The notes under the pieces were generated by a model, which worked only from the letters and a program-made list of their open reading frames with translations, searched no databases and had not been told where the DNA came from. Both the position numbers and the translations under genes were made by a program. Shown here piece after piece: positions 1 through 7,681 of a stretch of DNA of 64,000 nucleotides (within the stretch, counting starts at the first letter, position 1; each line of letters opens with the position of its first letter). Location of the stretch: assembly GCF_014172375.1 (NCBI RefSeq), contig NZ_WNXD01000002.1, forward strand, positions 1,736,001 to 1,800,000. The letters are read 5' to 3'. The stretch comes from Pedobacter planticolens. GTDB lineage: Bacteria; Bacteroidota; Bacteroidia; Sphingobacteriales; Sphingobacteriaceae.

Positions 1-53
1 GTTTCGAACGTAGCTGGACGATATTTACGTGCCGAAACAATAAAATTTTCCAT
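1..53 (-). CDS. dnaX: DNA polymerase III subunit gamma/tau, N-terminal fragment
   Basis: The minus strand from position 53 reads MENFIVSARKYRPATFE and then leaves the window. This opening is the hallmark N-terminus of the Bacteroidota clamp-loader subunit gamma/tau, which loads the sliding clamp on DNA; the AAA+ ATPase domain would follow outside the window. The start is ATG. Only 17 complete codons are visible, so identity rests on this motif alone, but the match to the conserved R-KYRP-F segment is specific. The next gene is divergent, so any dnaX promoter must lie to its right, between 54 and about 250. Confidence 0.8.
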   Translation of the reverse strand, partial: MENFIVSARKYRPATFE

Positions 54-263
54 CGCAACGAAAATAGGAATTTTTTTAGTGTTGCAGGATTGAAAAATTG
101 GAATGTTGAAAAGTTACTTAGTGAGATGGTTTAGAATTTGAAAATTACTTTCCACAATGCGATAACCGGACATACCTACTTTTAGGTATTTTTTAAAAAT
201 ACGTATTAGTACGGATGAATTATTGAAAATAGTTGTCGATTTTAGTAGTATAATTTATCTAAC
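54..263. other. Intergenic region, divergent from dnaX
   Basis: About 210 nt of AT-rich sequence between the dnaX start and a small ORF. It should hold promoters for both directions, but I see no clear TAnnTTTG box on either strand. No gene longer than 40 codons was found. Confidence 0.4.
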
Positions 264-335
264 ATGAAAAAGCTAACATATTTTATTAAGGTAATGGGTG
301 GTTTTGCAATGTACTTGTATAAATTAACCAAATAA
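264..335 (+). CDS. Possible 23-residue small protein
   Basis: ATG at 264 opens a 23-codon frame starting MKKLTYFIKVMGG and ending in LYKLTK before TAA. The peptide is basic at both ends with a hydrophobic middle (FIKVMGGFAMYLY), so it could lie on or span a membrane. A strong hairpin terminator begins 29 nt downstream, so the ORF has the look of its own short transcription unit. No ribosome-binding sequence is expected in this phylum. I do not recognise the family; the alternative is a small regulatory RNA ending at the same terminator. Confidence 0.35.
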   Translation: MKKLTYFIKVMGGFAMYLYKLTK

Positions 336-364
336 GTGTTGTTTTAAATTTCAATAGGTGTGCT

Positions 365-404
365 AACGGCTCGTGTTTTCCCAAAGACCGAGCCGTTTGG
401 CTTT
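365..404 (+). terminator. Intrinsic terminator after the small ORF
   Basis: A perfect 9-bp stem pairs AACGGCTCG (365-373) with CGAGCCGTT (389-397), followed by TTGGCTTTT. It ends whatever is transcribed across 264-335. Confidence 0.7.
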
Positions 405-514
405 TAATAGTATTATAATGTTGTTAATTAATCTAATATACATCATAGAAAGTGAGATTTTTTATAGAACTTGTAATAGAAAATTTAAATGCTATTTTTG
501 AAAAAAAATCGCTC

Positions 515-1759
515 ATGAAATACTTCTTATTTGTCTTATTATTAACTGTACCAAGCTCTATTTTTGCACAATCCAATTTTCAAAAAGGATATGTAATTAC
601 TAAAACAAAGGACACATTACGCGGATATATCGACCTAAGAGAGCGCAATAGCAATCCAACATCTGTAACTTTTAAAGCAAATGTTGATGCTAAATCGCAG
701 ATTTTTGGACATGAGGATATCATTGCTTATAGCATTGATGGCTTAGAAAGTTATGAGAGCCATCTAGTCAATATAACCATGAGTCAAGTAGATCTAACTA
801 AAATCACAGAGAAGATTGATACTTCTTTTAGGAGAGACATGACTTGGCTGAAAGTTTTGCAAACTGGAAAAAATGTGACTTTATATTCTTTTTTAGATCC
901 TATTAAGCTCAGGTTTTTCACCAAAGCTAATGACCAAAAAGAGCCAATGGAATTAATCAGACAAATTTATATGAATGATAGAGGTGATCAAATGATTACT
1001 GGTGAAACCTACAAAAGACAATTGGCAGCATTGGCTAGCAAATATGATGTCAATGTTGGTAATAAATTGCAAAATTTGAGTTACGAACAAGGAAGTTTAA
1101 TTAAAATAGCAGCATTGATTAATAATGATAAAGTAGTAAAAACACAATTGGCTAAATCTAGATTTTTTGCTGGTGCAGGAGTTGGTTTTACCGAAATCTA
1201 TCATAGGGGAGCATCTGAATTTAATAATCCACAGGCTTCAAATAAATCAAATATTTCTCCCAATATCAATGCCGGCTTTGATACATTTTTCAATCCCAGT
1301 ACTGGAAAAATCATTTATAGAATCATGTTGAACTTCAATATAAATAGAGCAGAAATGTCGACAGCTGGTTCTGGTGCAACTTTGCCTGCGATTTACAGAG
1401 TGCATACTTTCGATCAGTTCAGGTCATCATTTGTGAACTCCCTTATTTATAATATTTACAACAAGAGCAATATTAAGGTGTTCTTAAATGCTGGTGTTTC
1501 AGTAAATTACTCTATCTACAGCAATAATATTATCAATACTATTTATACAACAACAAAATTAGAGACATCGACAAAAGATGAAATTGATCTTAATGATTTT
1601 ACATTCAATTACCCGATGAAACTTGGTGTGGTAGTTGCAAAAAAATATGAGCTTTCAGTTGGTTTTCTGCCGCCAAATCCATTAACTGGTTACCTTACTC
1701 ATGCTATCACTGAAAAAAGTTACAGTATTGGATTTAACTATCTCTTTGGTAAACACTAA
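515..1759 (+). CDS. Secreted outer-membrane beta-barrel-like protein, unknown function
   Basis: The product is 414 residues from the ATG at 515. An upstream in-frame GTG at 452 exists, but only the 515 start puts a signal peptide at the N-terminus (MKYFLFVLLLTVPSSIFAQ, cleavage after FAQ). The N-terminal part carries the motif KGYVITKTKDTLRGYID, common in uncharacterised Bacteroidota proteins. The C-terminal half alternates polar and aromatic residues and ends SIGFNYLFGKH, which fits an outer-membrane porin-type barrel. Such proteins are often given misleading enzyme names in databases. It stands alone between the terminator at 365 and the rpsF promoter. Function unknown. Confidence 0.75.
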   Translation: MKYFLFVLLLTVPSSIFAQSNFQKGYVITKTKDTLRGYIDLRERNSNPTSVTFKANVDAKSQIFGHEDIIAYSIDGLESYESHLVNITMSQVDLTKITEKIDTSFRRDMTWLKVLQTGKNVTLYSFLDPIKLRFFTKANDQKEPMELIRQIYMNDRGDQMITGETYKRQLAALASKYDVNVGNKLQNLSYEQGSLIKIAALINNDKVVKTQLAKSRFFAGAGVGFTEIYHRGASEFNNPQASNKSNISPNINAGFDTFFNPSTGKIIYRIMLNFNINRAEMSTAGSGATLPAIYRVHTFDQFRSSFVNSLIYNIYNKSNIKVFLNAGVSVNYSIYSNNIINTIYTTTKLETSTKDEIDLNDFTFNYPMKLGVVVAKKYELSVGFLPPNPLTGYLTHAITEKSYSIGFNYLFGKH

Positions 1760-1818
1760 CGCTATTGGTGCCAAAGTAGATTGACGAATTTATTACAACC
1801 ATTCTTTTGCTTAATCTC

Positions 1819-1849
1819 TTTGGTTTTTAGAAATATATTACTACATTTG
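1819..1849 (+). promoter_or_regulatory. Bacteroidota promoter of the rpsF operon
   Basis: TTTG at 1819-1822 (-33 element) and TACATTTG at 1842-1849 (-7 element) are separated by 19 bp, the Bacteroidota primary sigma consensus. The expected start of transcription is near 1856, giving a leader of about 45 nt. Confidence 0.75.
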
Positions 1850-1898
1850 CAACCCGTTTTAATAGCGGAAAATAAATTATAAATCACTTTAAAAAACA

Positions 1899-2264
1899 AT
1901 GATGAATCAGTACGAAACTGTTATCGTTCTTACCCCGTTGTTGTCAGAAGATGTTGCGAAAGAGGCTTTAGCCAAATACAAAAGCATTATTACTGATAGC
2001 GGAGCCGAAATTATCGCAGAAGATAATTGGGGTTTGAGAAAATTAGCGTATCCGATTGAAAAAAAAGCAAGCGGATTTTTCCACCTTACAGAATACAAAT
2101 GTAATGGTGAATTAATTAACAAATTAGAGTTGGAATTAAAACGTGACGAACGTGTTTTACGTTTCTTAACTGTAAGATTAGATCGCCATGCGATTGCTTA
2201 TAGTGAGAAAAAACGCAGTGGAGCTTTTAACAAAAAACCTAAGAAAGAGGAGGCTGGAGCATAA
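1899..2264 (+). CDS. rpsF: 30S ribosomal protein bS6
   Basis: bS6 binds the platform of the 30S subunit as a heterodimer with bS18. The protein (121 residues, [18 protein letters not shown]) shows the family opening QYETV and the motif [17 protein letters not shown]. The C-terminus is a basic tail ending [10 protein letters not shown]. Two ATGs (1899, 1902) are possible starts. It is the first gene of the rpsF-rpsR-rplI operon. Its stop codon overlaps the rpsR start by one base, so the two are translationally coupled. The 3' end of the gene contains a strong Shine-Dalgarno sequence for rpsR (2247-2253). In the published F. johnsoniae ribosome structure, bS6 helps form the pocket that sequesters the anti-Shine-Dalgarno tail. 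Confidence 0.97.
   Translation: MMNQYETVIVLTPLLSEDVAKEALAKYKSIITDSGAEIIAEDNWGLRKLAYPIEKKASGFFHLTEYKCNGELINKLELELKRDERVLRFLTVRLDRHAIAYSEKKRSGAFNKKPKKEEAGA
2247..2253 (+). promoter_or_regulatory. Strong Shine-Dalgarno sequence for rpsR
   Basis: GAGGAGG inside the rpsF coding sequence lies 10 nt before the rpsR ATG at 2264. Such sequences are very rare in this window; see the finding on rpsR, rpsU and hpf. Confidence 0.6.
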
Positions 2265-2527
2265 TGGCAAAGGATCAAATACAATATGTTACCGCTCCAA
2301 AAGTGGACGATAACAGAAAAAAATATTGCCGTTTCAGAAAAAATGGTATTAAATATATTGATTACAAAGACGCAAACTTTTTGTTAAAATTCATCAATGA
2401 TCAAGGTAAAATTTTACCTCGCCGTTTAACTGGTACTTCATTGAAATTTCAACGTAAAGTGGCTCAGGCGGTTAAACGTGCACGTCACATCGGTTTGTTA
2501 CCTTTCGTTACTGACCAATTAAAATAA
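2264..2527 (+). CDS. rpsR: 30S ribosomal protein bS18
   Basis: bS18 (87 residues) binds 16S rRNA on the platform together with bS6. The conserved core is visible: [15 protein letters not shown], then [24 protein letters not shown], written here across residues about 22-74. The ATG shares its first base with the rpsF stop. An unusually strong Shine-Dalgarno sequence precedes it. The next gene, rplI, follows after 10 nt. Structural work on a Bacteroidota ribosome places bS18 next to the sequestered 16S rRNA tail, which makes the Shine-Dalgarno in front of this gene noteworthy. Confidence 0.97.
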   Translation: MAKDQIQYVTAPKVDDNRKKYCRFRKNGIKYIDYKDANFLLKFINDQGKILPRRLTGTSLKFQRKVAQAVKRARHIGLLPFVTDQLK

Positions 2528-2537
2528 GCGCAGAGAA

Positions 2538-2981
2538 ATGGAAATTATTTTAAAGCAAGATATCAAATCACTAGGTGAAAAAGATGATATCGTTACAGTA
2601 AAACCAGGTTACGGTCGTAATTATTTAATTCCACAAGGTTTTGGACAATTGGCTACACCATCTGCTAAAAAAGTATTGGCAGAAAACTTAAAGCAAGCTG
2701 CTTTTAAACAAGATAAAATTAAAAAAGATGCTGAAGGCATTGCTGAACGTTTAACTGATGTTAAATTAAGCATTGGTGCTAAAGCTGGCGAAACAGGTAA
2801 GATTTTTGGTGCTGTAAACACTATTATGATTGCTGATGCATTAAAAGCTAAAGGCTTTGATGTAGATCGTCGTCGTATCACTTTCGAAACTGAACCTAAA
2901 ATGGTTGGGGAATACGTAGCTAACTTAAACTTACACAAAGAAGTGAAAGTTAAAGTTCCTTTCGAAGTTGTAGCTGAGTAA
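2538..2981 (+). CDS. rplI: 50S ribosomal protein bL9
   Basis: bL9 (147 residues) binds domain V of 23S rRNA at the base of the L1 stalk. The N-terminal domain shows the diagnostic VKPGYGRNYLIPQG motif, followed by the long connecting helix and the C-terminal domain (GKIFGAVNTIMIADAL, residues about 90-105). It is last in the rpsF operon. It is followed by a dispersed repeat (2989-3016) and a T-tailed terminator, so the operon ends here. Confidence 0.97.
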   Translation: MEIILKQDIKSLGEKDDIVTVKPGYGRNYLIPQGFGQLATPSAKKVLAENLKQAAFKQDKIKKDAEGIAERLTDVKLSIGAKAGETGKIFGAVNTIMIADALKAKGFDVDRRRITFETEPKMVGEYVANLNLHKEVKVKVPFEVVAE

Positions 2982-2988
2982 TCTTTTT

Positions 2989-3016
2989 TGTCACCCTGAG
3001 CTTGTCGAAGGGTCTC
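2989..3016. repeat. Dispersed CTTGTCGAAG repeat, copy 1
   Basis: TGTCACCCTGAGCTTGTCGA and the following AGGGTCTC form a copy of a short interspersed repeat. Related copies lie at 22847-22875, 28416-28434 (partial) and 35865-35891. It follows the rplI stop by 7 nt. Confidence 0.7.
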
Positions 3017-3028
3017 AATAATAAAATT

Positions 3029-3061
3029 AAACCGTTCTTGAATTTCAAGAGCGGTTTTTTT
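3029..3061 (+). terminator. Terminator of the rpsF-rpsR-rplI operon
   Basis: AAACCGTTCTTG pairs with CAAGAGCGGTTT (one G-U pair), followed by a run of seven T. It lies 48 nt beyond the rplI stop. Confidence 0.85.
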
Positions 3062-3173
3062 ATGGGTCAATTTTAACATTAAGGAATTAAGAAAATTAAG
3101 CTTAATATCCCTTGACTTCTTAATGGTTAATAAGAGAATACTTAAATTTAAATATTTATTTACCTTTATCCCA

Positions 3174-3899
3174 ATGACAAAAAGAAGAACAAAACCTACC
3201 AACACAAAAAAACAATCTTTCCTAAAACGTATCAGCATAATTGCTGGTAAAGTTTTGCTATGGTTTGTTCTGTTTAGTGTGATTTGGGTTTTGGCGTATC
3301 GTTTTATCAACCCGCCAATTACCTTATTAATGGTGCAACGCAATTGGGAGCGCAAAACGGATGACAAGCCAAAGAAAATGGTTCAGAAATGGGTTAAGTT
3401 CGAAGATATTTCTGATAATATGAAACGTGCCGCGGTATCTGCAGAGGATCAGCTCTTTTTACAACACATGGGTTTTGATATCAAGGCAATTGAAAAAGCA
3501 TATGCCAGCAACGCAAAAGGCAAAAAAGTAAAAGGTGGAAGCACTATTTCACAACAAACTGCTAAAAATGTATTTCTTTGGCCAGGCAGATCCTACATTA
3601 GAAAAGGTTTTGAAGCCTATTTCACATTATTAATCGAATTATTGTGGAGCAAAGAGCGAATTTTAGAAGTGTATTTGAATGTAATAGAAATGGGCGATGG
3701 TATTTACGGAGCCGAAGCTGCATCACAAGCGTATTACGGTAAATCGTGTAATAATTTATCTCGAAGCGAGGCATCTTTAATCGCAGCTTGTTTTCCAAAT
3801 CCATTACGTTGGACGCCCAAAAGACCAACTGGATATATTAGACACCGCCAGTATTTAATTATGAGAAATATGAGAAGGTTAGGGCCTTTGGATTTTTAG
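3174..3899 (+). CDS. mtgA: Monofunctional biosynthetic peptidoglycan transglycosylase
   Basis: The enzyme polymerises lipid II into glycan strands at the outer face of the inner membrane. From the ATG at 3174 it has 241 residues, the usual MtgA length. An in-frame ATG at 3123 would add 17 residues, but the TACCTTTA box at 3161-3168 favours the later start. A single membrane anchor lies at about 22-42. The GT51 core shows the catalytic Glu in VSAEDQLF (E91) and the motif GGSTISQQTAKN (121-132). No transpeptidase domain follows, which separates it from class A PBPs. It is convergent with the AsmA-like gene. Confidence 0.93.
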   Translation: MTKRRTKPTNTKKQSFLKRISIIAGKVLLWFVLFSVIWVLAYRFINPPITLLMVQRNWERKTDDKPKKMVQKWVKFEDISDNMKRAAVSAEDQLFLQHMGFDIKAIEKAYASNAKGKKVKGGSTISQQTAKNVFLWPGRSYIRKGFEAYFTLLIELLWSKERILEVYLNVIEMGDGIYGAEAASQAYYGKSCNNLSRSEASLIAACFPNPLRWTPKRPTGYIRHRQYLIMRNMRRLGPLDF

Positions 3900-3900
3900 C

Positions 3901-3950
3901 CTTGAGTCAATAGTCTTCAGTCCATTTTGACTATTGGTTATTGACTTGAG
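3901..3950. repeat. Word-like hairpin between convergent genes
   Basis: AGTCAATAGTC (3905-3915) faces GACTATT (3929-3935) and ATTGACT (3939-3945), so the segment can fold on itself with an internal loop. It has no T-run. It resembles the other intergenic word repeats in this window and may act as a bidirectional end signal. Confidence 0.4.
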
Positions 3951-3965
3951 ACTCATGCCTGAAAA

Positions 3966-6395
3966 CTAATCATGGTCTTTATTCCATCTCACTTTTATTC
4001 CCCCTTTGCCATCATCAACTGCTTTAAGATGTAAAACTATACCCTTCATGCGGGCTTGTTCTTTTGCTGCTTTATCAGTTATGTTTTCATCTTTTTTAGG
4101 ATTTCTTAACGGAATATCCATGGCAATATCAGTTCCTAAACCCAAACCATATATGCCTTTCATGTTAAAATTTAATACGCTAGTGTTAAACTGCATAGGG
4201 CTAATCATGATTTTATCTCCATTTAAGGTTAATGTTCCATCTAATTTTTCGATGGCTATATTGGAGAAATCTCGATTTGCAAATGCCAGTTTTTGCACTT
4301 TTACTAGTGGTTCAAATCCGATTAAAGCAGCGTTATTTAAATTAAAAACCACCTGACCATACATTGATCTAGAAACTATATTTCCTTTATCAGTTATGCT
4401 GCCAACTGCATTTACTTTTGCTGATAAATAACCTTTTATATTCTGATTAGTAATAGAAGTTTGTCCGAAATTCTCAAAAGCATAAAAGAAATCTTTCACA
4501 CTTACTTTGCTAATAATCGAGTTGATGGTGAACTTATTTATAGCTCCCGATTGCTTAATGTTTCCAATTAAATTCAAATTTCCACCTGCATGATTCACGC
4601 TAATTTTATTAAAATAAATCCCATCGCCAAGCATGGAAACACTAGCATTTAGGTTGTTAGCTACAAAACGATTGTAAATGGCTTTATTAACATTTAGTTG
4701 GATTTGGACTTTAGCGGCTTCCATTACAGCACTCAATTGATCTGAAACTTCTTTAACAGCATTTTTAGAAACAGGTTTTCGTTTTACTGATTTCCTTGAA
4801 CCTAAAAATGGCATAAATTCACTTAAATATAATTGCGGACTGCTTAATTTTAAATTCACCAATATCTTCTCGGGGTCAGTGTAATAGAAATTAAGAAAAT
4901 TTTCAATAGAACAATTCATATTCAAAATGCTTTTCCCCAGCTGAAATCTGCTTCCAGTAATATTTAAGTCTTTTTGATTGAAATTAAGTGTTAATGAACT
5001 GTTAACCAATTTCATGTTGCGTGGCAAATAGGTAATATCAGCATCTTTAATTGCGACATTTCCAGTTAAAACTGGCTTGGTAAATCTAAAATTATCAATA
5101 TCCGCTTTGCAATATAATCTTACATCGGCGGTGCCATTTTTAAAACTAAAAGTTTCTCCACCAATAGAACTGTTTAGTTTTTCTAACGGAAACTGAGAGG
5201 TTACAAATCCTGCAGCAACTGGCCGAGCCAAATTGCTAATTAAAAAAGTATCAATTTTGAGCGGAGCATTGTAATAATCGCCAGTTAAGCCATAAAATTT
5301 AATTGCAGAGTTTTCATCGCCTATAGCTCTGCTAAGGGTATCTTTATTGGTAAATGTTCCAGTGAAATTGCATTTAGTTAATTGCCCAGAAGGGATGGTA
5401 ACGGTGTTATCTTTAACAATCATTCGCACATTAATCAATGGATCTTTACCACTTTTACTTCCGTCATCTATAATATGGCCAGTAACCGCAATTGGTTCAT
5501 CAATGGCAAATTTTAAAAGTTTTGATGAAATATTGGGCGACAATATAAGAGCGAGGTTTTTATATAAAATCTTATCCGCTCTAATATCAATAGAAAATGC
5601 AGACTCGTTTTTTGCTAAATCTATTTTCGCACCAATAAAAAATTCATCATCACCAATATTTAATTTTTCTGGATCAATGGTAACTACTTTATTCTTATTG
5701 TTGTAATGAGCTACCAATGTTCCTTTCAATGTTTTATCTTTTAAAAAACTTCCTTTTCTGGTATTGAAAGCAAAACTTTTAATCATAGTATTCAATTTCA
5801 AATTTCCATTCCAGCCAGAATCAGGATAATCTATTTTTCCTTCAAGATCATCGACTAAAAATTGAAAAAGCTTAAATCGTTTTTGATTATCTACAATTAA
5901 GTTAACGTTATTAAAATCTACTCGCTTTATTTCGAAAGCACTTGAGTTTTTTTTAGTGCTAGAGTCTGTCGCTTTTTTAGATTTAAACATGCTGGTGTTG
6001 CTATAACCTGAGCTATCGGTGTAGAGATAGATAGCAGCATTGTTAATTCCTATTTTGTTAATTTTAATACTTCCAGCAATAAGCGAGAAAATATTTAATG
6101 AAACATCAATATCCTCAGCATTCAGTAAATCATGTTTGTGATTAGCCCATAAACTATCTCTAAGTTGAACTTTTTTTAGAGAAACAGATACACCTGGAAA
6201 TCCCTTTAAAAGCGTCGTTTCCATATTCTCTACATTGATTTTACCGTTTACATTAGCGTTCAATTGATTGAGAATTGTACCTAAAATAGCCTTGTTATTA
6301 TGGTTGATATAATAGGCAGCACCTAACCATACCAATACGATTAAAATAAAAAAAGATGCAAGTATTTTAAGTGAAATTTTAAGCCAACGAGCCAT
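3966..6395 (-). CDS. AsmA family protein
   Basis: A large protein of 809 residues with one N-terminal membrane anchor (about 8-30, SLKILASFFILIVLVWLG) and a long periplasmic beta-rich region. The opening after the anchor (LNANVNGKINVENMETTLLKGFPGVSVSLKKVQLRDS) has the pattern of AsmA/YicH proteins. The C-terminal AsmA-like domain (about 600-790) includes LSAKVNAVGSITDKG and GLGLGTDIAMDIPLRNPK. Relatives form bridge-like lipid-transfer structures between inner and outer membranes; that role here is inferred from the family. It is monocistronic or follows the 6538-7023 gene, from which it is separated by about 140 nt containing a word-repeat hairpin. Confidence 0.85.
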   Translation of the reverse strand: MARWLKISLKILASFFILIVLVWLGAAYYINHNNKAILGTILNQLNANVNGKINVENMETTLLKGFPGVSVSLKKVQLRDSLWANHKHDLLNAEDIDVSLNIFSLIAGSIKINKIGINNAAIYLYTDSSGYSNTSMFKSKKATDSSTKKNSSAFEIKRVDFNNVNLIVDNQKRFKLFQFLVDDLEGKIDYPDSGWNGNLKLNTMIKSFAFNTRKGSFLKDKTLKGTLVAHYNNKNKVVTIDPEKLNIGDDEFFIGAKIDLAKNESAFSIDIRADKILYKNLALILSPNISSKLLKFAIDEPIAVTGHIIDDGSKSGKDPLINVRMIVKDNTVTIPSGQLTKCNFTGTFTNKDTLSRAIGDENSAIKFYGLTGDYYNAPLKIDTFLISNLARPVAAGFVTSQFPLEKLNSSIGGETFSFKNGTADVRLYCKADIDNFRFTKPVLTGNVAIKDADITYLPRNMKLVNSSLTLNFNQKDLNITGSRFQLGKSILNMNCSIENFLNFYYTDPEKILVNLKLSSPQLYLSEFMPFLGSRKSVKRKPVSKNAVKEVSDQLSAVMEAAKVQIQLNVNKAIYNRFVANNLNASVSMLGDGIYFNKISVNHAGGNLNLIGNIKQSGAINKFTINSIISKVSVKDFFYAFENFGQTSITNQNIKGYLSAKVNAVGSITDKGNIVSRSMYGQVVFNLNNAALIGFEPLVKVQKLAFANRDFSNIAIEKLDGTLTLNGDKIMISPMQFNTSVLNFNMKGIYGLGLGTDIAMDIPLRNPKKDENITDKAAKEQARMKGIVLHLKAVDDGKGGIKVRWNKDHD

Positions 6396-6475
6396 AGATT
6401 GGGTTTTGATGTTATTAAAGATAACAAATTAAACCCTTTAAAGTTTCATTGGTTCAATGTTCATTAGTGTCATTC

Positions 6476-6538
6476 GTTCAATAGTCATTGGGTTGGGTGT
6501 ATATGCAATTTGCCCAAATGAACTAATGACGATTGAAC
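6476..6538. repeat. Inverted word repeat (TTCAATAGTCATT type)
   Basis: GTTCAATAGTCATT (6476-6489) and AATGACGATTGAAC (6525-6538) are inverted repeats matching at 13 of 14 positions. Degenerate copies of the same words continue leftwards to about 6450. The right arm abuts and shares one base with the TAG stop of the 6538-7023 gene. The same words occur at 51316-51370. Confidence 0.6.
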
Positions 6539-7023
6539 TAATTTCCTAGCTGTTCTGCAAAAATATGTTGATGCCAACTGTTTTCTAAAGGTACTTCCCA
6601 TTTTTGCTCATATTCTGCTAAGGTTTGTACCATATTATTAAACACTATAGTTTGTGGACCGATTTTTTTGATAGTGATTAAAGTTTCGAAATCTTCTTTA
6701 GTATTTACATAAATCTGATCGTCTAATTTGTAAGCCATATTAAATCGATCAAATAAATCAACGCCATACGTATTTTCAATTTCTTTAATTACACGAACTG
6801 ATGAATCTATAGAACAACCTGTGGCAGAGGCCGAATCCTGATCTACAATTAAAACGATAAAGAAATTGTAAGGGATTTCTGCTTTTGCTTTTAGCTGATG
6901 ACCATGTGCTTTCCATTGATCTGTAAAAACATCCAATTTTTGCTGTATTTCTTCAGCCTCTGTCGCTGTAAACTGACGATTACTTTGGTAGATCCAAACT
7001 TTAGAATGTGGAGAAAAAATCAT
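6538..7023 (-). CDS. Conserved Bacteroidota protein of unknown function
   Basis: A 161-residue soluble protein with no signal peptide, starting MIFSPHSKVWIYQSNR. A conserved segment with a Cys-Ser centre is seen (ASATGCSIDSSVRVIKEIE, about 87-105), followed by an acidic aromatic tail region. Homologues in Bacteroidota are commonly labelled ABC transporter ATPase, but there is no Walker A, Walker B or signature motif here, so that name is not supported. It is divergent from the secreted-protein gene at 7075 with only about 50 nt between starts, so their promoters must be close or overlapping. Confidence 0.8.
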   Translation of the reverse strand: MIFSPHSKVWIYQSNRQFTATEAEEIQQKLDVFTDQWKAHGHQLKAKAEIPYNFFIVLIVDQDSASATGCSIDSSVRVIKEIENTYGVDLFDRFNMAYKLDDQIYVNTKEDFETLITIKKIGPQTIVFNNMVQTLAEYEQKWEVPLENSWHQHIFAEQLGN

Positions 7024-7074
7024 AGTTCAAATTTATCATTTTATTTAATTTACTATTCTAAAAACGTCTTTCTG

Positions 7075-7557
7075 ATGAAAAAGTTTACATTGAACTTAAA
7101 AATTGTGTTTTCTTTTACTGCTTGCCTAACTTTTTGTGTCTTTTCTGGATTTAATTCGCCAGAAGAAAATACTGTTTTCATCCAAAATATGCTTACAAAA
7201 TACTATGACAATGATGGGCAAAATCAAGAAGTTAAACGTTATGAAATTAATGTTACTAACACTGGTTTTTGTCGTTACAGAAAGGTTTATACGAATGGAA
7301 AAGAAGAGTTTTTTGCGTTTAATTTATCACGTTTTAAAGCAATGGATTATTATGGCACAAACACCAAAGGTGACTTATATTTGCGTACCAAAAACGACGA
7401 TGTAATTATCCAAACACGTAATGATAGCCAAGGAGAAATCGATTCGATGGGAACTTATTTGGTTATTCCTTTAAAAAATATTGATGTAGCAGAATTAAAT
7501 GCTTTAGCAGAGAATTTTAAAAGAATTAATCAAACTTTATTAGCAAGTAATAAATAA
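7075..7557 (+). CDS. Secreted protein of unknown function
   Basis: The product is 160 residues from the ATG at 7075; a longer frame reaches back to 6898 but would overlap the divergent gene. Residues 1-25 form a signal sequence (FTLNLKIVFSFTACLTFCVF). The mature part is small and beta-rich, with polar repeats (KRYEINVTNTGFCRYRKVY; LYLRTKNDDVIIQTRND) and no recognised catalytic motif. It does not have a lipobox at the expected place. I do not recognise the family. Confidence 0.75.
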   Translation: MKKFTLNLKIVFSFTACLTFCVFSGFNSPEENTVFIQNMLTKYYDNDGQNQEVKRYEINVTNTGFCRYRKVYTNGKEEFFAFNLSRFKAMDYYGTNTKGDLYLRTKNDDVIIQTRNDSQGEIDSMGTYLVIPLKNIDVAELNALAENFKRINQTLLASNK

Positions 7558-7640
7558 GCTGACTATTTAATCTAAGGTCTTTTTAAAGTCAAGATAATTT
7601 TCTGTTGATGCAAAATAGCCAATCATTTATCCTCGTGGGG

Positions 7641-7648
7641 TATCTTTG
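7641..7648 (+). promoter_or_regulatory. -7 promoter element of the DUF3050 gene
   Basis: TATCTTTG matches TAnnTTTG and lies 34 nt before the ATG at 7682. No convincing TTTG -33 element is seen. Confidence 0.5.
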
Positions 7649-7681
7649 TACTCGATTAAAATTTGAACACAAGAAGATAAG

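Noticed and set aside
1..134. Plus-strand open frame at the left edge (3-134)
   Set aside because: The same DNA on the minus strand encodes the diagnostic dnaX N-terminus; the plus frame has no recognisable features.
2621..3367. Long minus-strand frame of 248 codons across rplI and mtgA
   Set aside because: It is antisense to two well-supported genes and contains the translated dispersed repeat (LRQAQGD); no family features.
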